This document shows positions 24,824-35,178 of a DNA stretch of 64,000 nucleotides, piece after piece (the first letter of the stretch is position 1; every line of letters starts with the position of its first letter). The DNA comes from Cellvibrio sp. (GTDB lineage Bacteria; Pseudomonadota; Gammaproteobacteria; Pseudomonadales; Cellvibrionaceae). Location: positions 434,001-498,000 of the forward strand of contig JADJRD010000001.1 in assembly GCA_016712405.1 (NCBI GenBank), given 5' to 3'. Position numbers and translations under genes: made by a program. The notes under the pieces are model-generated. The model ran no database searches. It saw nothing but the letters and a program-made list of their open reading frames with translations, and had not been told where the DNA came from.

Positions 24824-26722
24824 ATGACCGTTGATGCTCGCAAAGAAACCCGTGGATTCCAGACAGAAGCCAAACAGCTGCTGCATTTAATGATCCACTC
24901 ACTCTATTCCAACAAAGAAATATTCCTGCGTGAATTAATTTCCAACGCTTCCGATGCCGCTGACAAATTGCGTTTTGAAGCTGTTTCCAATGGCGATCTA
25001 TACGAAGGTGATGCTGAATTAAAAATTCGTATTAGTTTTGATAAAGAAGCAAAAACCATCACTATTTCCGATAATGGTATTGGGATGTCGCGCGATGAGG
25101 TTGTAGAAAATTTGGGGACTATCGCCAAATCCGGTACTGCACAATTTTTACAAAAGCTCAGTGGCGATCAGAAAAAAGATTCACAATTGATTGGTCAATT
25201 TGGAGTAGGTTTTTATTCGGCATTTATTGTGGCCGATAAAGTTGTGGTCACTACACGTCGAGCAGGGACCCCCACCAGTGAAGCGGTTCGTTGGGAGTGT
25301 ACCGGTGAAGCGGAATTTACGGTTGAGACCGTCGAAAAAGCCACGCATGGTATGCAAGTTGAATTGCATTTGAAAGAAGATGCATTGGAATTTGCCGATG
25401 GTTGGCGTTTGCGCAACATCATCAAAAAATATTCTGATCATATTGCCATTCCAGTGGTGATGTTGAAAGAGCAGCATGATGAAGATAAAAAAGATGTGAT
25501 CGAAGATGAAGTGGTTAACACCGCAACCGCACTTTGGACACGTTCACGCAGCGAAGTGACTGAAGAAGAATACAAAGAATTTTATAAGCATGTATCACAC
25601 GATTACACTGAACCACTGAGCTGGAGCCACAATCGTGTAGAAGGCAATCTGGATTACACCAGCTTGTTATTTATTCCCGCCAAAGCACCTTTCGATTTAT
25701 ATAATCGCGATGCGTCACGTGGATTAAAACTTTATGTGCAGCGCACTTTTATTATGGATGATGCAGAACAATTCCTGCCTTTGTATTTGCGTTTTATAAA
25801 AGGTGTAGTGGATTCGAATGATCTGAGTTTGAACGTCTCGCGCGAAATTTTGCAAAAAGACCCTAATATTGATGCTATGCGCTCTGCATTAACCAAACGT
25901 GTATTGGATATGTTGAGTAAAATGGCGACAGGTGAGACTGAAAAATACAGCAAATTCTGGAAAGAGTTTGGTCAGGTCTTAAAAGAAGGTCTGGCAGAAG
26001 ATTTCTCCAATCGTGAAAAAGTCGCAAAATTATTACGCTTTGCGTCATCCCATGTAGACACCGAAGAACAATTACAATCATTGGATGATTACATTGCACG
26101 CATGAAAGAAGGCCAAGAAAAAATTTATTTTACCGTAGCAGAAAATTACAACACTGCAAAAAGCAGCCCACACCTTGAAGTTTTCCGCAAAAAAGGCATC
26201 GAGGTATTATTGCTGAGCGATCGCGTTGACGAATGGTTGATGAGTCATTTGTTTGAATACGAAGGTAAGTCATTCCAGGATGTAGGTAAAGGCCAATTGG
26301 ATCTAGGGAAATTAGATTCTGAAGAAGAAAAGCAAGCGCAAGAAAAAATTGCTGAAGCGAAAAAACCTCTTCTGGATCGCGTAAAAACTGCACTGGATTC
26401 GGAAGTATCTGAAGTGCGCATTACGCATCGCTTAACCGATTCACCTGCATGTGTGGTAGTGGGCGAACACGATATGGGTGCACAAATGCGACGCATTCTG
26501 GAAGCGGCTGGACAAAAAGCACCTGATTCAAAACCCATTTTTGAATTAAACCCAGAGCATCCATTAGTAGTGAAACTGGAAGCCGAGGCGAATGAAACTC
26601 GATTCAGTGATCTTGCGCATATTTTGTTTGATCAAGCGAATTTGGCTGAAGGTGCCCAACTGCAAAACCCAGCTGCTTATGTGCAACGGTTGAATAAATT
26701 GTTATTGGAATTGAGTCACTAA
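24824..26722 (+). CDS. htpG: Chaperone protein HtpG (Hsp90)
   Basis: This is a 632-residue bacterial Hsp90 with the full set of GHKL ATPase motifs: ELISNASDAADKLR, DNGIGM, GTIAKSGT and GQFGVGFYSAF. The middle-domain NVSREILQ (catalytic Arg) and a C-terminal dimerisation domain follow. It acts as an ATP-driven dimeric chaperone in the cytoplasm. A good ribosome site (CAGGAGA) precedes the ATG. The gene is alone between the peptidase and a GC-rich repeat region. No heat-shock promoter was identified with confidence. Confidence 0.97.
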   Translation: MTVDARKETRGFQTEAKQLLHLMIHSLYSNKEIFLRELISNASDAADKLRFEAVSNGDLYEGDAELKIRISFDKEAKTITISDNGIGMSRDEVVENLGTIAKSGTAQFLQKLSGDQKKDSQLIGQFGVGFYSAFIVADKVVVTTRRAGTPTSEAVRWECTGEAEFTVETVEKATHGMQVELHLKEDALEFADGWRLRNIIKKYSDHIAIPVVMLKEQHDEDKKDVIEDEVVNTATALWTRSRSEVTEEEYKEFYKHVSHDYTEPLSWSHNRVEGNLDYTSLLFIPAKAPFDLYNRDASRGLKLYVQRTFIMDDAEQFLPLYLRFIKGVVDSNDLSLNVSREILQKDPNIDAMRSALTKRVLDMLSKMATGETEKYSKFWKEFGQVLKEGLAEDFSNREKVAKLLRFASSHVDTEEQLQSLDDYIARMKEGQEKIYFTVAENYNTAKSSPHLEVFRKKGIEVLLLSDRVDEWLMSHLFEYEGKSFQDVGKGQLDLGKLDSEEEKQAQEKIAEAKKPLLDRVKTALDSEVSEVRITHRLTDSPACVVVGEHDMGAQMRRILEAAGQKAPDSKPIFELNPEHPLVVKLEAEANETRFSDLAHILFDQANLAEGAQLQNPAAYVQRLNKLLLELSH

Positions 26723-26734
26723 AAAAACACTCTA

Positions 26735-26882
26735 TCCCCAGCCCTCACCCATCAAGGGAGAGGGCGCAGATTGATGTTCTATAAAATGTTTTTGTAATTT
26801 TTCACATCGTTAAATTCACAAAAATACCGAACAAAGCCAATCCCCCTCTTCCCTAGTGGGAGAGGGGCAGGGGAGAGGGGCA
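26735..26882. repeat. GC-rich REP-like repeat pair
   Basis: Two hairpin-prone units (CCCTCACCCATCAAGGGAGA and CCCTCTTCCCTAGTGGGAGA) are separated by about 70 bases of AT-rich DNA. They resemble in composition the repeats at 18640-18793 and 44463-44579. The segment fills the htpG-mgsA gap. Confidence 0.72.
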
Positions 26883-26907
26883 AATAAATTTTCACCCGGA
26901 AAAAATT

Positions 26908-27375
26908 ATGGAATTCAAAAAAGCTACTCTCTCCTCAAGAAAATCCATTGCCTTGGTTGCGCATGACAACAAGAAAAAAGAGCTGTTATCTTGGTGTCAA
27001 ACCCACAAACAAGAATTACTGAAACATACCTTGTTCGCTACAGGAACTACGGGTTCGCTTATTGAAAAAGAAACGGATTTATCCATTAAAAAATTGATTT
27101 CAGGCCCCCTGGGCGGCGATCAACAAGTCGGTTCATTAATTACCGAAGGTAAAATTGATCTATTAATTTTCTTTTGGGATCCCTTCGAGCCCATGCCACA
27201 TGACCCTGATGTTAAAGCGCTGTTAAGAATTGCGGCAGTATGGAATATTCCGGTTGCTTGTAATGCAATATCGGCTGATTTCTTGGTGACCTCACCTTTA
27301 TTTTCAAATGAATGCGAAAGACTAATCCCTGATTACGATGCTTATTTGGAAAAGAGAAAGGCAGTTGTGAGCTAA
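26908..27375 (+). CDS. mgsA: Methylglyoxal synthase
   Basis: This enzyme turns dihydroxyacetone phosphate into methylglyoxal and phosphate, a bypass used when sugar phosphates accumulate. The 155-residue chain has the phosphate-binding ATGTTGSLI, the GPLGGDQQVGS block containing the catalytic Asp, and the family segment FFWDPFEPMPHDPDVKALLR. The length matches E. coli MgsA. It is followed by 183 bases without a gene. Confidence 0.96.
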   Translation: MEFKKATLSSRKSIALVAHDNKKKELLSWCQTHKQELLKHTLFATGTTGSLIEKETDLSIKKLISGPLGGDQQVGSLITEGKIDLLIFFWDPFEPMPHDPDVKALLRIAAVWNIPVACNAISADFLVTSPLFSNECERLIPDYDAYLEKRKAVVS

Positions 27376-27558
27376 ATAAGTCTCGCTATACGATATGCTC
27401 TCTGCTCAATTCAGCTTTTCTTAATAAGATTGATTTAAATCAATCGAGATCAATCATTATCCATTACATGGATTGATGCTTGATTGCAGCTTGTGATTCA
27501 ATTCCGCTCGGCCAAATTTTCATCGGCCTCAATAAAACTTTTAGCATCGAGCGATAGA

Positions 27559-29318
27559 ATGAATCATAAAATAATAAGCCAAGCCTTACTCACTTCATTG
27601 TTTTGTTTTCTTATCACAGCCTGCGGCGGCTCAGGCGATGGAGGCAAAAAAGACCCTGAAATAATTGCACCTGTTTTTCCACCAGATCCGGTTCCTGAGA
27701 TAACCCAGGAGTTATCTTATGGTGATGGATTTACAAAGATAGATGCTGGAATTAATTTTAAAACTGGTTATAAAAATCCAACCGCAACACCACTTGGTCA
27801 GGGTAGGGTGCCGCAGCATCCTGAACATTTCGCTGGCGGTGCCGCAACAGGCGATTACGATAATGATGGTGATTTGGATATTTTGATTGTACGTGGTGAT
27901 ATCGGACCTAATCTGCTTTATCAAAATAATGGACAAGGCATATTCCAGGATGTTGCTCTATCAGCGGGCATTGCAAACACAAAAAGTTCAACAGAAAACT
28001 ACCGCCATTCTGGCCCCCTATTTGTTGATATGAATGGAGACGGCCATCTCGATATTTTTATTGGAGCCGTGAACTCTGATCCAGTAAAAGTTTTTCAAAA
28101 TAATCGCGATGGTACTTTTTCTGATGTTACGGCCACATCTGGATTATCTAATCTAACATCCGAACACACTATTTCCGCTGCTGCTAGCGACTATGATTTT
28201 GATGGTGATCTTGACTTGTTTTTAACTCATTGGGGAACTTCGCGTAACGTTGCAAACCCTGACGCCTCAGAACATTTGTGGCGCAACAACTCAACCGCCA
28301 ACAGCATCCAATTTGAAGATGTAAGCAAAACTTCAGGCATTACTTCCGCTATTTTGGCTCAGCCCTTAGTGAGCAGTGTTCTGGGTGAAGATCATGACGC
28401 AACCTTTGCTCCGGTTTTTGTTGATGTTGACAACGATCAATACCCTGACTTATTTGTTACTGCTGATTTTAAAACCAGCCGATTTTTATTAAATAATCGT
28501 GATGGTACATTCAGAAATTCACGACCGGGGTTGCCATTTGAAGATGAAGCAGGAATGGGTTCTGCTGTTGCTGACTTTGATAACGATGGCGATTTTGATT
28601 GGTTTGTTTCTGGAATTATTGGTGAATTTTGGCCTTTAGGTAATCGATTGTATGAAAACAGAAGCTTAAATTTTAAAGATGTCAGTGTTAACGCTGCGGT
28701 TAATGCTCCCCGTCAAAACGGGCTACAAAAAGTCAGCTGGGCGTGGGGTGTTTGTGCAGAAGACTTTGATGGTGATATGAATTTGGATCTTTATGTAACG
28801 AATGGATTTCCATTTGCCTTTCAAAATGAATTTGTTAGTTTTGATTTTGACAAAGATCAAACACTTCTATTCATGGGGTTTGGGGATAATACATTTGAAG
28901 AAAAGCTATCAAATTAAAATTGAATGATACAGAGAGTGCGCGAACAGCAATTTGTGCTGATTTTGATAAGGATGGGGATGTCGATATTTTGCAGATTCAT
29001 CGTAATGAGGTATCAGCAGCCAGCTATTATCGAAACGATATCAAAAAACACGCTTGGATTAGTATCGAACTGAAGATACCCAATAGCAAAAACCATGAAG
29101 CAGTTGGCAGTAAGATTTATGTTAAAGCAAATGGCGTCACGCAAATGAGGGAAGTTATTAGTGGTAGTAACTTTACCGGACAAAATCCACGACAACAGAT
29201 TTTTGGATTGGAGTCAGCAACGGTTGTTGATGAAATAAAAGTGGTTTGGCCAGATGGCTCATCAACTTTGCTGACAAATCAAACAACCAAACAATTTATT
29301 GTCATCACAAAAGAATAA
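27559..29318 (+). CDS. FG-GAP/ASPIC (CRTAC1-like) lipoprotein, apparent frameshift
   Basis: The ATG at 27559 starts a lipoprotein signal (FCFLITAC lipobox). Six to seven FG-GAP/VCBS blades carry calcium-binding loops such as DYDNDGDLD, DMNGDGHLD, DYDFDGDLD and DFDNDGDFD, predicting a beta-propeller. The frame stops at 28917 after FEEKLSN. The last propeller motif (DFDKDGDVD) and an ASPIC/UnbV domain (GSKIYVKANG...QIFGLESA...VVWPDGS) continue one frame over from about 28914 to 29318. One added T near 28914 gives about 587 residues. It is followed at 16 bases by the haloperoxidase, so the two surface lipoproteins are likely coexpressed. Confidence 0.87.
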
Positions 29319-29334
29319 TAGAGTGGAATTGAAT

Positions 29335-31296
29335 ATGTCATTACATAAAAAGATATTAACGTTTCTCGCAGTGATAATCGCCATACCTTTAGCTGGTTGC
29401 TCGGGTGATTCTGATGATAAAGATCCTGCCCCTTTGGTTGTTGAGCTTAAAGATGATCGCCCAAAATCAATTGCCCGAATGTGGAATGAGGTGCTTCTCG
29501 AAGCAATACGCAAAGATTTCGCGCGACCAACTTCACATGCCAGAAATCTTTTCCATAGTTCGGCAATGATGTACGACGCATGGGCAGCTTATTCACCAAC
29601 CGCTAACACCTATTTGTTGGGTAAAACCTTAAATGGTTATTCCTGCAGCTTTAATAAATCAGTGTTGATTGGCGATAAGCAAATTGCTCGTGAACAAGCG
29701 TTGAGTTTTGCTATGTATCGCTTTATTCGTCACAGATTTCGTTACTCTCCTGGAGCAGAGTATATCTATGATCAAACTGATAAGTTGATGACTCAGCTAA
29801 AATACAGCACAACTCTTACCAGCAGGGATTACTCGAATGGATCTGCAATAGGCTTGGGTAATCATTTGGCAGATTGCTACATTCAATATGGTTTAAGTGA
29901 CGGTGCCAGTGAGCGTGTAGATTATGCAAACCTATATTACAAACCAGTAAACCCGCCACTCATAATGGCATCTCCTGGTAACCCTTCTGTAGTTGATATG
30001 AATAGATGGCAGCCACTTGGTTTATTAACTTTTATTGATCAGGCGGGGCATGTGGTACCTGGCGGAGCGGCCAATTTCTTGTCAGCGGAATGGGGTAATG
30101 TGAAACCCTTTGCTTTATCGGAAAACGACAAAACAACATATTCTCGTGATGGCAATGATTTCATTGTTTATCACGATCCAGGTTCTCCTCCTTTGATGGG
30201 AACTGACTCAGAAGCAATCTATAAATGGGCATTCTCGATGGTAGTGAAGTGGGCATCTCATCTTGATCCAAGAGATGGAGTCATGATGGATATTTCTCCT
30301 GCCTCCACCGGCAATATTGAACAATTTCCAGAATCTTTTGAACAACACAAAGGCTTTTATGATGCTCTTAATGGAGGTGATGCAGGGCGAGGGCGTACGC
30401 TTAATCCGATCACGGGAAAACCCTATACTCCGCAAATCGTTCCTCGTGGTGATTATGCGCGAGTGCTTGCTGAGTTTTGGGCAGATGGGCCAAACTCGGA
30501 AGCGCCTCCAGGCCATTGGTTTGTGATTTTAAATACGGTTATGGATCACCCTGAATTTAAGAAGAAATTTGAAGGGGTTGGCCCTGATCTTGGCAGTATG
30601 GAATACGATATAAAAGCTTATTTTGCTCTCGGAGGAGCTATGCATGATTCTGCTGTTACGGCATGGGGCATCAAAGGCTGGTATGACTACATTCGTCCAG
30701 TATCTGTCATTCGCGCCATGTCCGCTGCCGGGCAAAGCAGTGATCCAATGAAGCCCTCTTTTTCGGTTAAGGGTATGCCTTTGGAGCCAGGGTATATTGA
30801 ATTGGTTGGCGCCAATGATCCTTTGGCTGGAAATAATGGTGAGAATATCGGCAAAGTGAAAGTGAAAAGCTGGAAAGGCCCATCTTATGTTACCGATCCT
30901 AAGACAAGCTATGCAGGTGTTGATTGGATTTTGGGAGAAGAATGGTGGCCTTACCAACGCGCATCTTTTGTTACGCCTCCCTTTGCAGGGTATATTTCAG
31001 GTCACTCGACATTTTCACGTGCCGGAGCAGAAGTGTTAACGGCCTTGACGGGGTCACCTTATTTCCCAGGTGGTATGAGTGACTTTAAAGCCCCCAAGAA
31101 TGAATTTCTTGTTTTTGAGGATGGTCCCAGTGTTGATATAACACTTCAGTGGGCGACTTATCGTGATGCATCAGATCAATGTAGTTTGTCGCGCATATGG
31201 GGTGGAATACATCCGTCTCTTGATGACATTCCCGGGCGTAGAATTGGTGAAAAAATCGGCAAGGATGCTTTTGCAAAAGCAAAAAGCTACTATTAG
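29335..31296 (+). CDS. Vanadium-dependent haloperoxidase family lipoprotein
   Basis: The ATG at 29335 opens a lipoprotein signal ending IPLAGC. The 653-residue protein carries the complete vanadate-binding set of the haloperoxidase/PAP2 superfamily: KGWYDYIRP (K447...R454), SGHSTFS (H557; Ser replaces the usual first Pro of PSGH) and SRIWGGIHPSLD (R620, catalytic H626). Such enzymes oxidise halides with peroxide; acid-phosphatase activity is the alternative. The cell-surface location and pairing with the FG-GAP/ASPIC protein are notable. A hairpin follows the gene. Confidence 0.9.
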   Translation: MSLHKKILTFLAVIIAIPLAGCSGDSDDKDPAPLVVELKDDRPKSIARMWNEVLLEAIRKDFARPTSHARNLFHSSAMMYDAWAAYSPTANTYLLGKTLNGYSCSFNKSVLIGDKQIAREQALSFAMYRFIRHRFRYSPGAEYIYDQTDKLMTQLKYSTTLTSRDYSNGSAIGLGNHLADCYIQYGLSDGASERVDYANLYYKPVNPPLIMASPGNPSVVDMNRWQPLGLLTFIDQAGHVVPGGAANFLSAEWGNVKPFALSENDKTTYSRDGNDFIVYHDPGSPPLMGTDSEAIYKWAFSMVVKWASHLDPRDGVMMDISPASTGNIEQFPESFEQHKGFYDALNGGDAGRGRTLNPITGKPYTPQIVPRGDYARVLAEFWADGPNSEAPPGHWFVILNTVMDHPEFKKKFEGVGPDLGSMEYDIKAYFALGGAMHDSAVTAWGIKGWYDYIRPVSVIRAMSAAGQSSDPMKPSFSVKGMPLEPGYIELVGANDPLAGNNGENIGKVKVKSWKGPSYVTDPKTSYAGVDWILGEEWWPYQRASFVTPPFAGYISGHSTFSRAGAEVLTALTGSPYFPGGMSDFKAPKNEFLVFEDGPSVDITLQWATYRDASDQCSLSRIWGGIHPSLDDIPGRRIGEKIGKDAFAKAKSYY

Positions 31297-31305
31297 TTGA
31301 ACTCA

Positions 31306-31336
31306 CCGGCTCAGAAGAATGGACATTCTGAGCCGG
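31306..31336 (+). terminator. Hairpin after the haloperoxidase gene
   Basis: CCGGCTCAGAA and TTCTGAGCCGG form a perfect 11-bp stem with a 9-base loop, ten bases past the stop. There is no T-run, so termination may be weak or factor-aided. Confidence 0.6.
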
Positions 31337-31419
31337 ATTAACACCCTCAAGCTTTTCTTAGTCTATCCCATCCAACTTGATATACTCTCGCCCCAACAAA
31401 TCATAATAATGAGAATATC

Positions 31420-32334
31420 TTGGATAAACATGCGGCATTTCGTTATAGCTTTTTCCTTCCTAATTACTGGCATATCTGGTTTTTTTTATTCTTGCTGCGG
31501 TTGTGCAGTAGCTTGCCGGTAGCAGTCAATTTTTCGATTGGTCGTGGTTTGGGGTTTTTGTTTTTTCATTTGGCCAAGTCACGGCGTCATACGGCGGACG
31601 TCAATATTCGCCTTTGTTATCCCGACTTATCGGCTGAAGATCGCCTTCAGATGGTGCGGGGTGTTATGCAATCTTGTGGTATCCATATTATGGAAACCGG
31701 CATGGCCATGTGGGGTGGGGTGGGTAAATTTCAACATCGCCATGAATTTGTCGGTGGCGAGCATTTGGCGGCGGCGATAAAAGAGGGGAAAGGAGTGCTG
31801 CTGGTTGGTAGTCACCTCACGGCGATTGATGTGGGCGCGCGTATTTTGACTCAGTATTTCCCGATTGATGTGCTCTATCGGAATCAGGTCAATCCCTTGA
31901 TGATTCACATGCAGATCAAAGCGCGTGAGACTTATATCAATCAAGCGATTCCACGAAAAGAGACCATGCAGCTGATCAAAAACTTACGTCGTGGGCATAT
32001 TGTCTGGTATGCGCCTGATCAGGATTATGGGCGTAAGCATTGTGTATTTGCGCCGTTTTTTGGGATTCAAGCTGCCAGTGTTTCGGCGACTTCCCGTATT
32101 GCGACCATGGGGAATGCTTCGGTGTTATCGATTGCTTATTATCGGGATGCAAAAGGATTTTATCGTGTCGAAATTGGGCCTAAGCTGGAGAATTTTCCCT
32201 CGGAAGATGAGGTGTTGAATGCGACGCGAATTAATCAAGTGATCGAAGATATAGTTCGAAAGGCACCTGATCAGTATTTGTGGGTTCATAGACGATTCAA
32301 AACCCGTCCGCTGGGTGAAAAAAGCCTTTACTGA
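31420..32334 (+). CDS. lpxL: Lipid A biosynthesis lauroyl acyltransferase (LpxL/HtrB family)
   Basis: This inner-membrane enzyme adds a secondary acyl chain to the lipid A precursor. It is 304 residues. An N-terminal membrane helix (about 10-40) is followed by the acyltransferase HX4D motif in GSHLTAID (H132). The family blocks ADVNIRLCYPDLS, YAPDQDYGRK and YLWVHRRFKTRP are present. The TTG at 31420 is the best available start, with GAGAAT a few bases upstream. It is a single gene. Confidence 0.9.
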   Translation: MDKHAAFRYSFFLPNYWHIWFFLFLLRLCSSLPVAVNFSIGRGLGFLFFHLAKSRRHTADVNIRLCYPDLSAEDRLQMVRGVMQSCGIHIMETGMAMWGGVGKFQHRHEFVGGEHLAAAIKEGKGVLLVGSHLTAIDVGARILTQYFPIDVLYRNQVNPLMIHMQIKARETYINQAIPRKETMQLIKNLRRGHIVWYAPDQDYGRKHCVFAPFFGIQAASVSATSRIATMGNASVLSIAYYRDAKGFYRVEIGPKLENFPSEDEVLNATRINQVIEDIVRKAPDQYLWVHRRFKTRPLGEKSLY

Positions 32335-32451
32335 TCTAGACTTCGATTCATGAATGCAGACAAAAAAACTTAAAGTGAAATCTTAAGAAAAAGCTTTAAC
32401 TATAATTTGAATATGCTATAAAGCCGACCGCAAACCTTGGGGGGCAAACCA

Positions 32452-33408
32452 ATGTTAAGACTTTTTAAAATGCAGGGGACCACCCTTCGAGAAGAGCTAA
32501 AGCCTGATGAAAACGTCAAGCTTGCATTGGCTAATGCCCTCTGGATTGACGCACGTGAACCCAGTGATGACGAGCGCGAAGAGTTAAATACCTTTCTACG
32601 AGCCGAATTACCCGAATCCGAAGATGTGGAGGAGATTGAATTCTCTGCCCGTTACTTTCAGGACAGTGCCGGAGTACACGTTCACTCACTTTTCCTTGCG
32701 CCAGGTGAATCCGGTCGATACAGCACAGTAACTGTCGCCTTTATTCTTCAAGACAAACGCCTGATTACCCTTCGCGAAGATGACATTGCGGATTTCCGAT
32801 TGTTGCGCATGCGCGCTCGTGCCGGGCAAGTACAGATTGCCTCGCCAACCGAACTTCTAGTGACTATGTTTGAACAAAAAGTCGAGAACCTCGCGGACGC
32901 TCTCGAAGACATTCATCGAAAATTAGAAGACGTTAGCCATTTGGTATTGGAAGATGCGGATGCTGAACTTGAAGAGGCTATTGACCAGCTAGCAAAACTG
33001 GAAGACAGCAACGGGAAGATACGCTTGTGTTTGATGGATACACAGCGTTCGGTGTCGTTTATCCAAAAACATTTAAAAGACTCAGCAGACCTTCAAGAAA
33101 CAGCACGTGAAATCAAACGCGATGTGGACACCTTGATGTCACACACAGCGTTTTTGTTCGACAAAATTAACTTCTTGATGGACTCGACTCAGGGTTTTAT
33201 CAATATCGAGCAAAACCAAATCATCAAAATATTCTCCATTGCCGCCATGGTGTTTCTACCACCAACGGTGGTTGCCAGTGCCTACGGCATGAACTTCAGT
33301 TTTATTCCTCACTCGGATTGGAAATACGGTTTTGAGATAGCCGTTGTCTTTATGATCTTGTCGGCCGTTTTGCCTTATTGGTATTTCAAGCGAAAGGGTT
33401 GGCTATAG
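32452..33408 (+). CDS. corA: Magnesium transporter CorA
   Basis: The ATG at 32452 gives MLRLFKMQG and 318 residues, as in E. coli CorA; an earlier TTG adds only five residues. A long cytoplasmic alpha/beta and helical domain is followed by two C-terminal membrane helices (about 256-277 and 288-308). The signature YGMNF lies at the end of the first, and the last residues are the basic FKRKGWL. It forms a pentameric Mg2+ channel. A TATAAT at 32401 may be its -10 element. Confidence 0.95.
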   Translation: MLRLFKMQGTTLREELKPDENVKLALANALWIDAREPSDDEREELNTFLRAELPESEDVEEIEFSARYFQDSAGVHVHSLFLAPGESGRYSTVTVAFILQDKRLITLREDDIADFRLLRMRARAGQVQIASPTELLVTMFEQKVENLADALEDIHRKLEDVSHLVLEDADAELEEAIDQLAKLEDSNGKIRLCLMDTQRSVSFIQKHLKDSADLQETAREIKRDVDTLMSHTAFLFDKINFLMDSTQGFINIEQNQIIKIFSIAAMVFLPPTVVASAYGMNFSFIPHSDWKYGFEIAVVFMILSAVLPYWYFKRKGWL

Positions 33409-33432
33409 AAAAGCCGGGGTCTAAAATTGTCC

Positions 33433-33461
33433 GATAAAGCCGCACCTGTTGCGGCTTTATC
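33433..33461 (+). terminator. Hairpin terminator after corA
   Basis: GATAAAGCCGCA and TGCGGCTTTATC form a 12-bp stem with a five-base loop, 24 bases after the corA stop. There is no long T-run. Confidence 0.65.
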
Positions 33462-33564
33462 GTCTATGGTTAGTGTCTATTTTTGTTTATTCAGTTGTAT
33501 TTGTCAGACAATTTTGTCTATAGTCGCATCGATTTATGTCACTTACACAATAAAGAGGATATTT

Positions 33565-35114
33565 ATGAAAATACTTAAAACGCTTCTCATAAGTTCAGTA
33601 TTTTGTTGTCAGGTTTCGTTCGCCGAAACTGATGTCATGCTGGACACAACTCAACCCGGCCCAGTAATCAACAAAAACATTTACAGTCAATTTGCCGAGC
33701 ATTTAGGGCGCGGTATTTACGAAGGTATTTGGGTTGGTCCTGAATCAAAAATTCCCAACACCAAAGGTTGGCGCAATGATGTTGTGGGTGCGCTGAAAGA
33801 ATTAAAGGTCCCATTGATTCGCTGGCCTGGCGGTTGTTTTGCCGATGAATACCATTGGCGAGATGGCATTACTTCACGCGATAAACGCATGGTTAGGGTC
33901 AACACGAACTGGGGTGGCGTGTTGGAAAATAACGCGGTAGGGACTCACGAGTTTTTTGATTTGGTTGAAATGCTCGGAGCAGAAGCTTATGTGAATGGCA
34001 ATGTAGGAACCGGTACTCCGCAAGAGATGGCAGAGTGGCTGGAATATATGACCTCAGAAAGTAAGTCGACACTGGCTGAGTTGCGCCGCAAAAATGGTCG
34101 CGATAAGCCTTTCCGTGTGCATTATTTTGCGATTGGTAATGAAACATGGGGTTGCGGCGGCAATATGACTCCCGAGTTTTACACCCATCTTTACAAGCAA
34201 TATGCGTCTTTCTTGAAAACACCAAAAGAAAACACGCCCATATTAATCGCCAGTGGTGGACACACTGACGACACCAGCTGGGCGGATTATCTCACTGCTA
34301 ATGTAAAACCCAATTGGAGTTTACGAATGGACGCGGTGAGTTTCCATTATTACACCTTGCCGAAAGCGAACTGGACAGTAAAAGGTGCTGCAACAGGTTT
34401 CCCTGAATCCGAGTGGTTTTCTACCTTTGAACAAACTCTGCGTATGGATGGGTTCATCACAGAAAATAAAAAAGTGATGGACAAAAATGATCCTGAGAAA
34501 AAGTCGGCTTCTATGTTGATGAGTGGGGCACATGGTATGACGTGACTGGCGATGATGATCCAGGTTTCCTGTATCAACAAAACAGTTTGCGTGATGGTCT
34601 TGTTGCTGCATTGAACTTTAATATTTTTCATAAACACGCTGACCGTGTGCATATGAGTATCATTGCACAAATGGTTAACGTGCTCCAGGCAATGATATTG
34701 ACCGAAAAAGACAAGATGATTCTGACTCCGACTTATCACGTCTTTAAAATGTATATTCCTTTCCAAGGTGCAACATCATTACCGATTAGTATTAAAAATG
34801 TTCCGCAATACCAATTGGATAAAAAATCCATTCCAGCTATCAGCGTATCAGCGGCTAAAGCAAAAGATGGAAAAATTTATCTGGCAATTGCCAACACTAA
34901 TCCACATAAAGCTGAAACATTGAATGTAAATGCTAAAGGGTTGACTGCGAAAAAAGCGACAGGTCAAATCCTGACGTCTGAAAAAATGGATACGCACAAT
35001 ACCTTTGCAAGCCCCAATGCCATTGTGCCAAAAGCCTATTCGGCTGAAGCCAAGGGCGGGAAGTTGGTATTAGACATTCCAGCGAAATCAGTAGTAGTTG
35101 TTGCGTTAGAATAG
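33565..35114 (+). CDS. Secreted GH51 alpha-L-arabinofuranosidase (apparent frameshift)
   Basis: The ATG at 33565 begins a signal peptide (MKILKTLLISSVFCCQVSFA). The enzyme releases arabinose from arabinan and arabinoxylan. Family GH51 blocks are clear: LGRGIYEGIWVG, RWPGGCFADEYHW, the acid/base Glu in GNETWG (E193) and the nucleophile Glu in VDEWGTWYDV. The first frame ends at 34545. The frame carrying the nucleophile joins it after one added A in the AAAAA run at 34498-34502, giving about 516 residues including a C-terminal beta domain. If the break is real, the enzyme lacks its nucleophile. It is a single gene, ending at a strong terminator. Confidence 0.92.
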
Positions 35115-35121
35115 AAAATTT

Positions 35122-35165
35122 CAAGCAATAAAAAAGCGAGCATCGGCTCGCTTTTTTATTGCTTG
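35122..35165. terminator. Bidirectional intrinsic terminator
   Basis: A 20-bp perfect stem around ATCG (core AAAAAAGCGAGC and GCTCGCTTTTTT) has A- and T-runs on both sides. It serves the arabinofuranosidase on the plus strand and the small membrane gene on the minus strand. Confidence 0.95.
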
Positions 35166-35178
35166 CTAACAGCTAATG

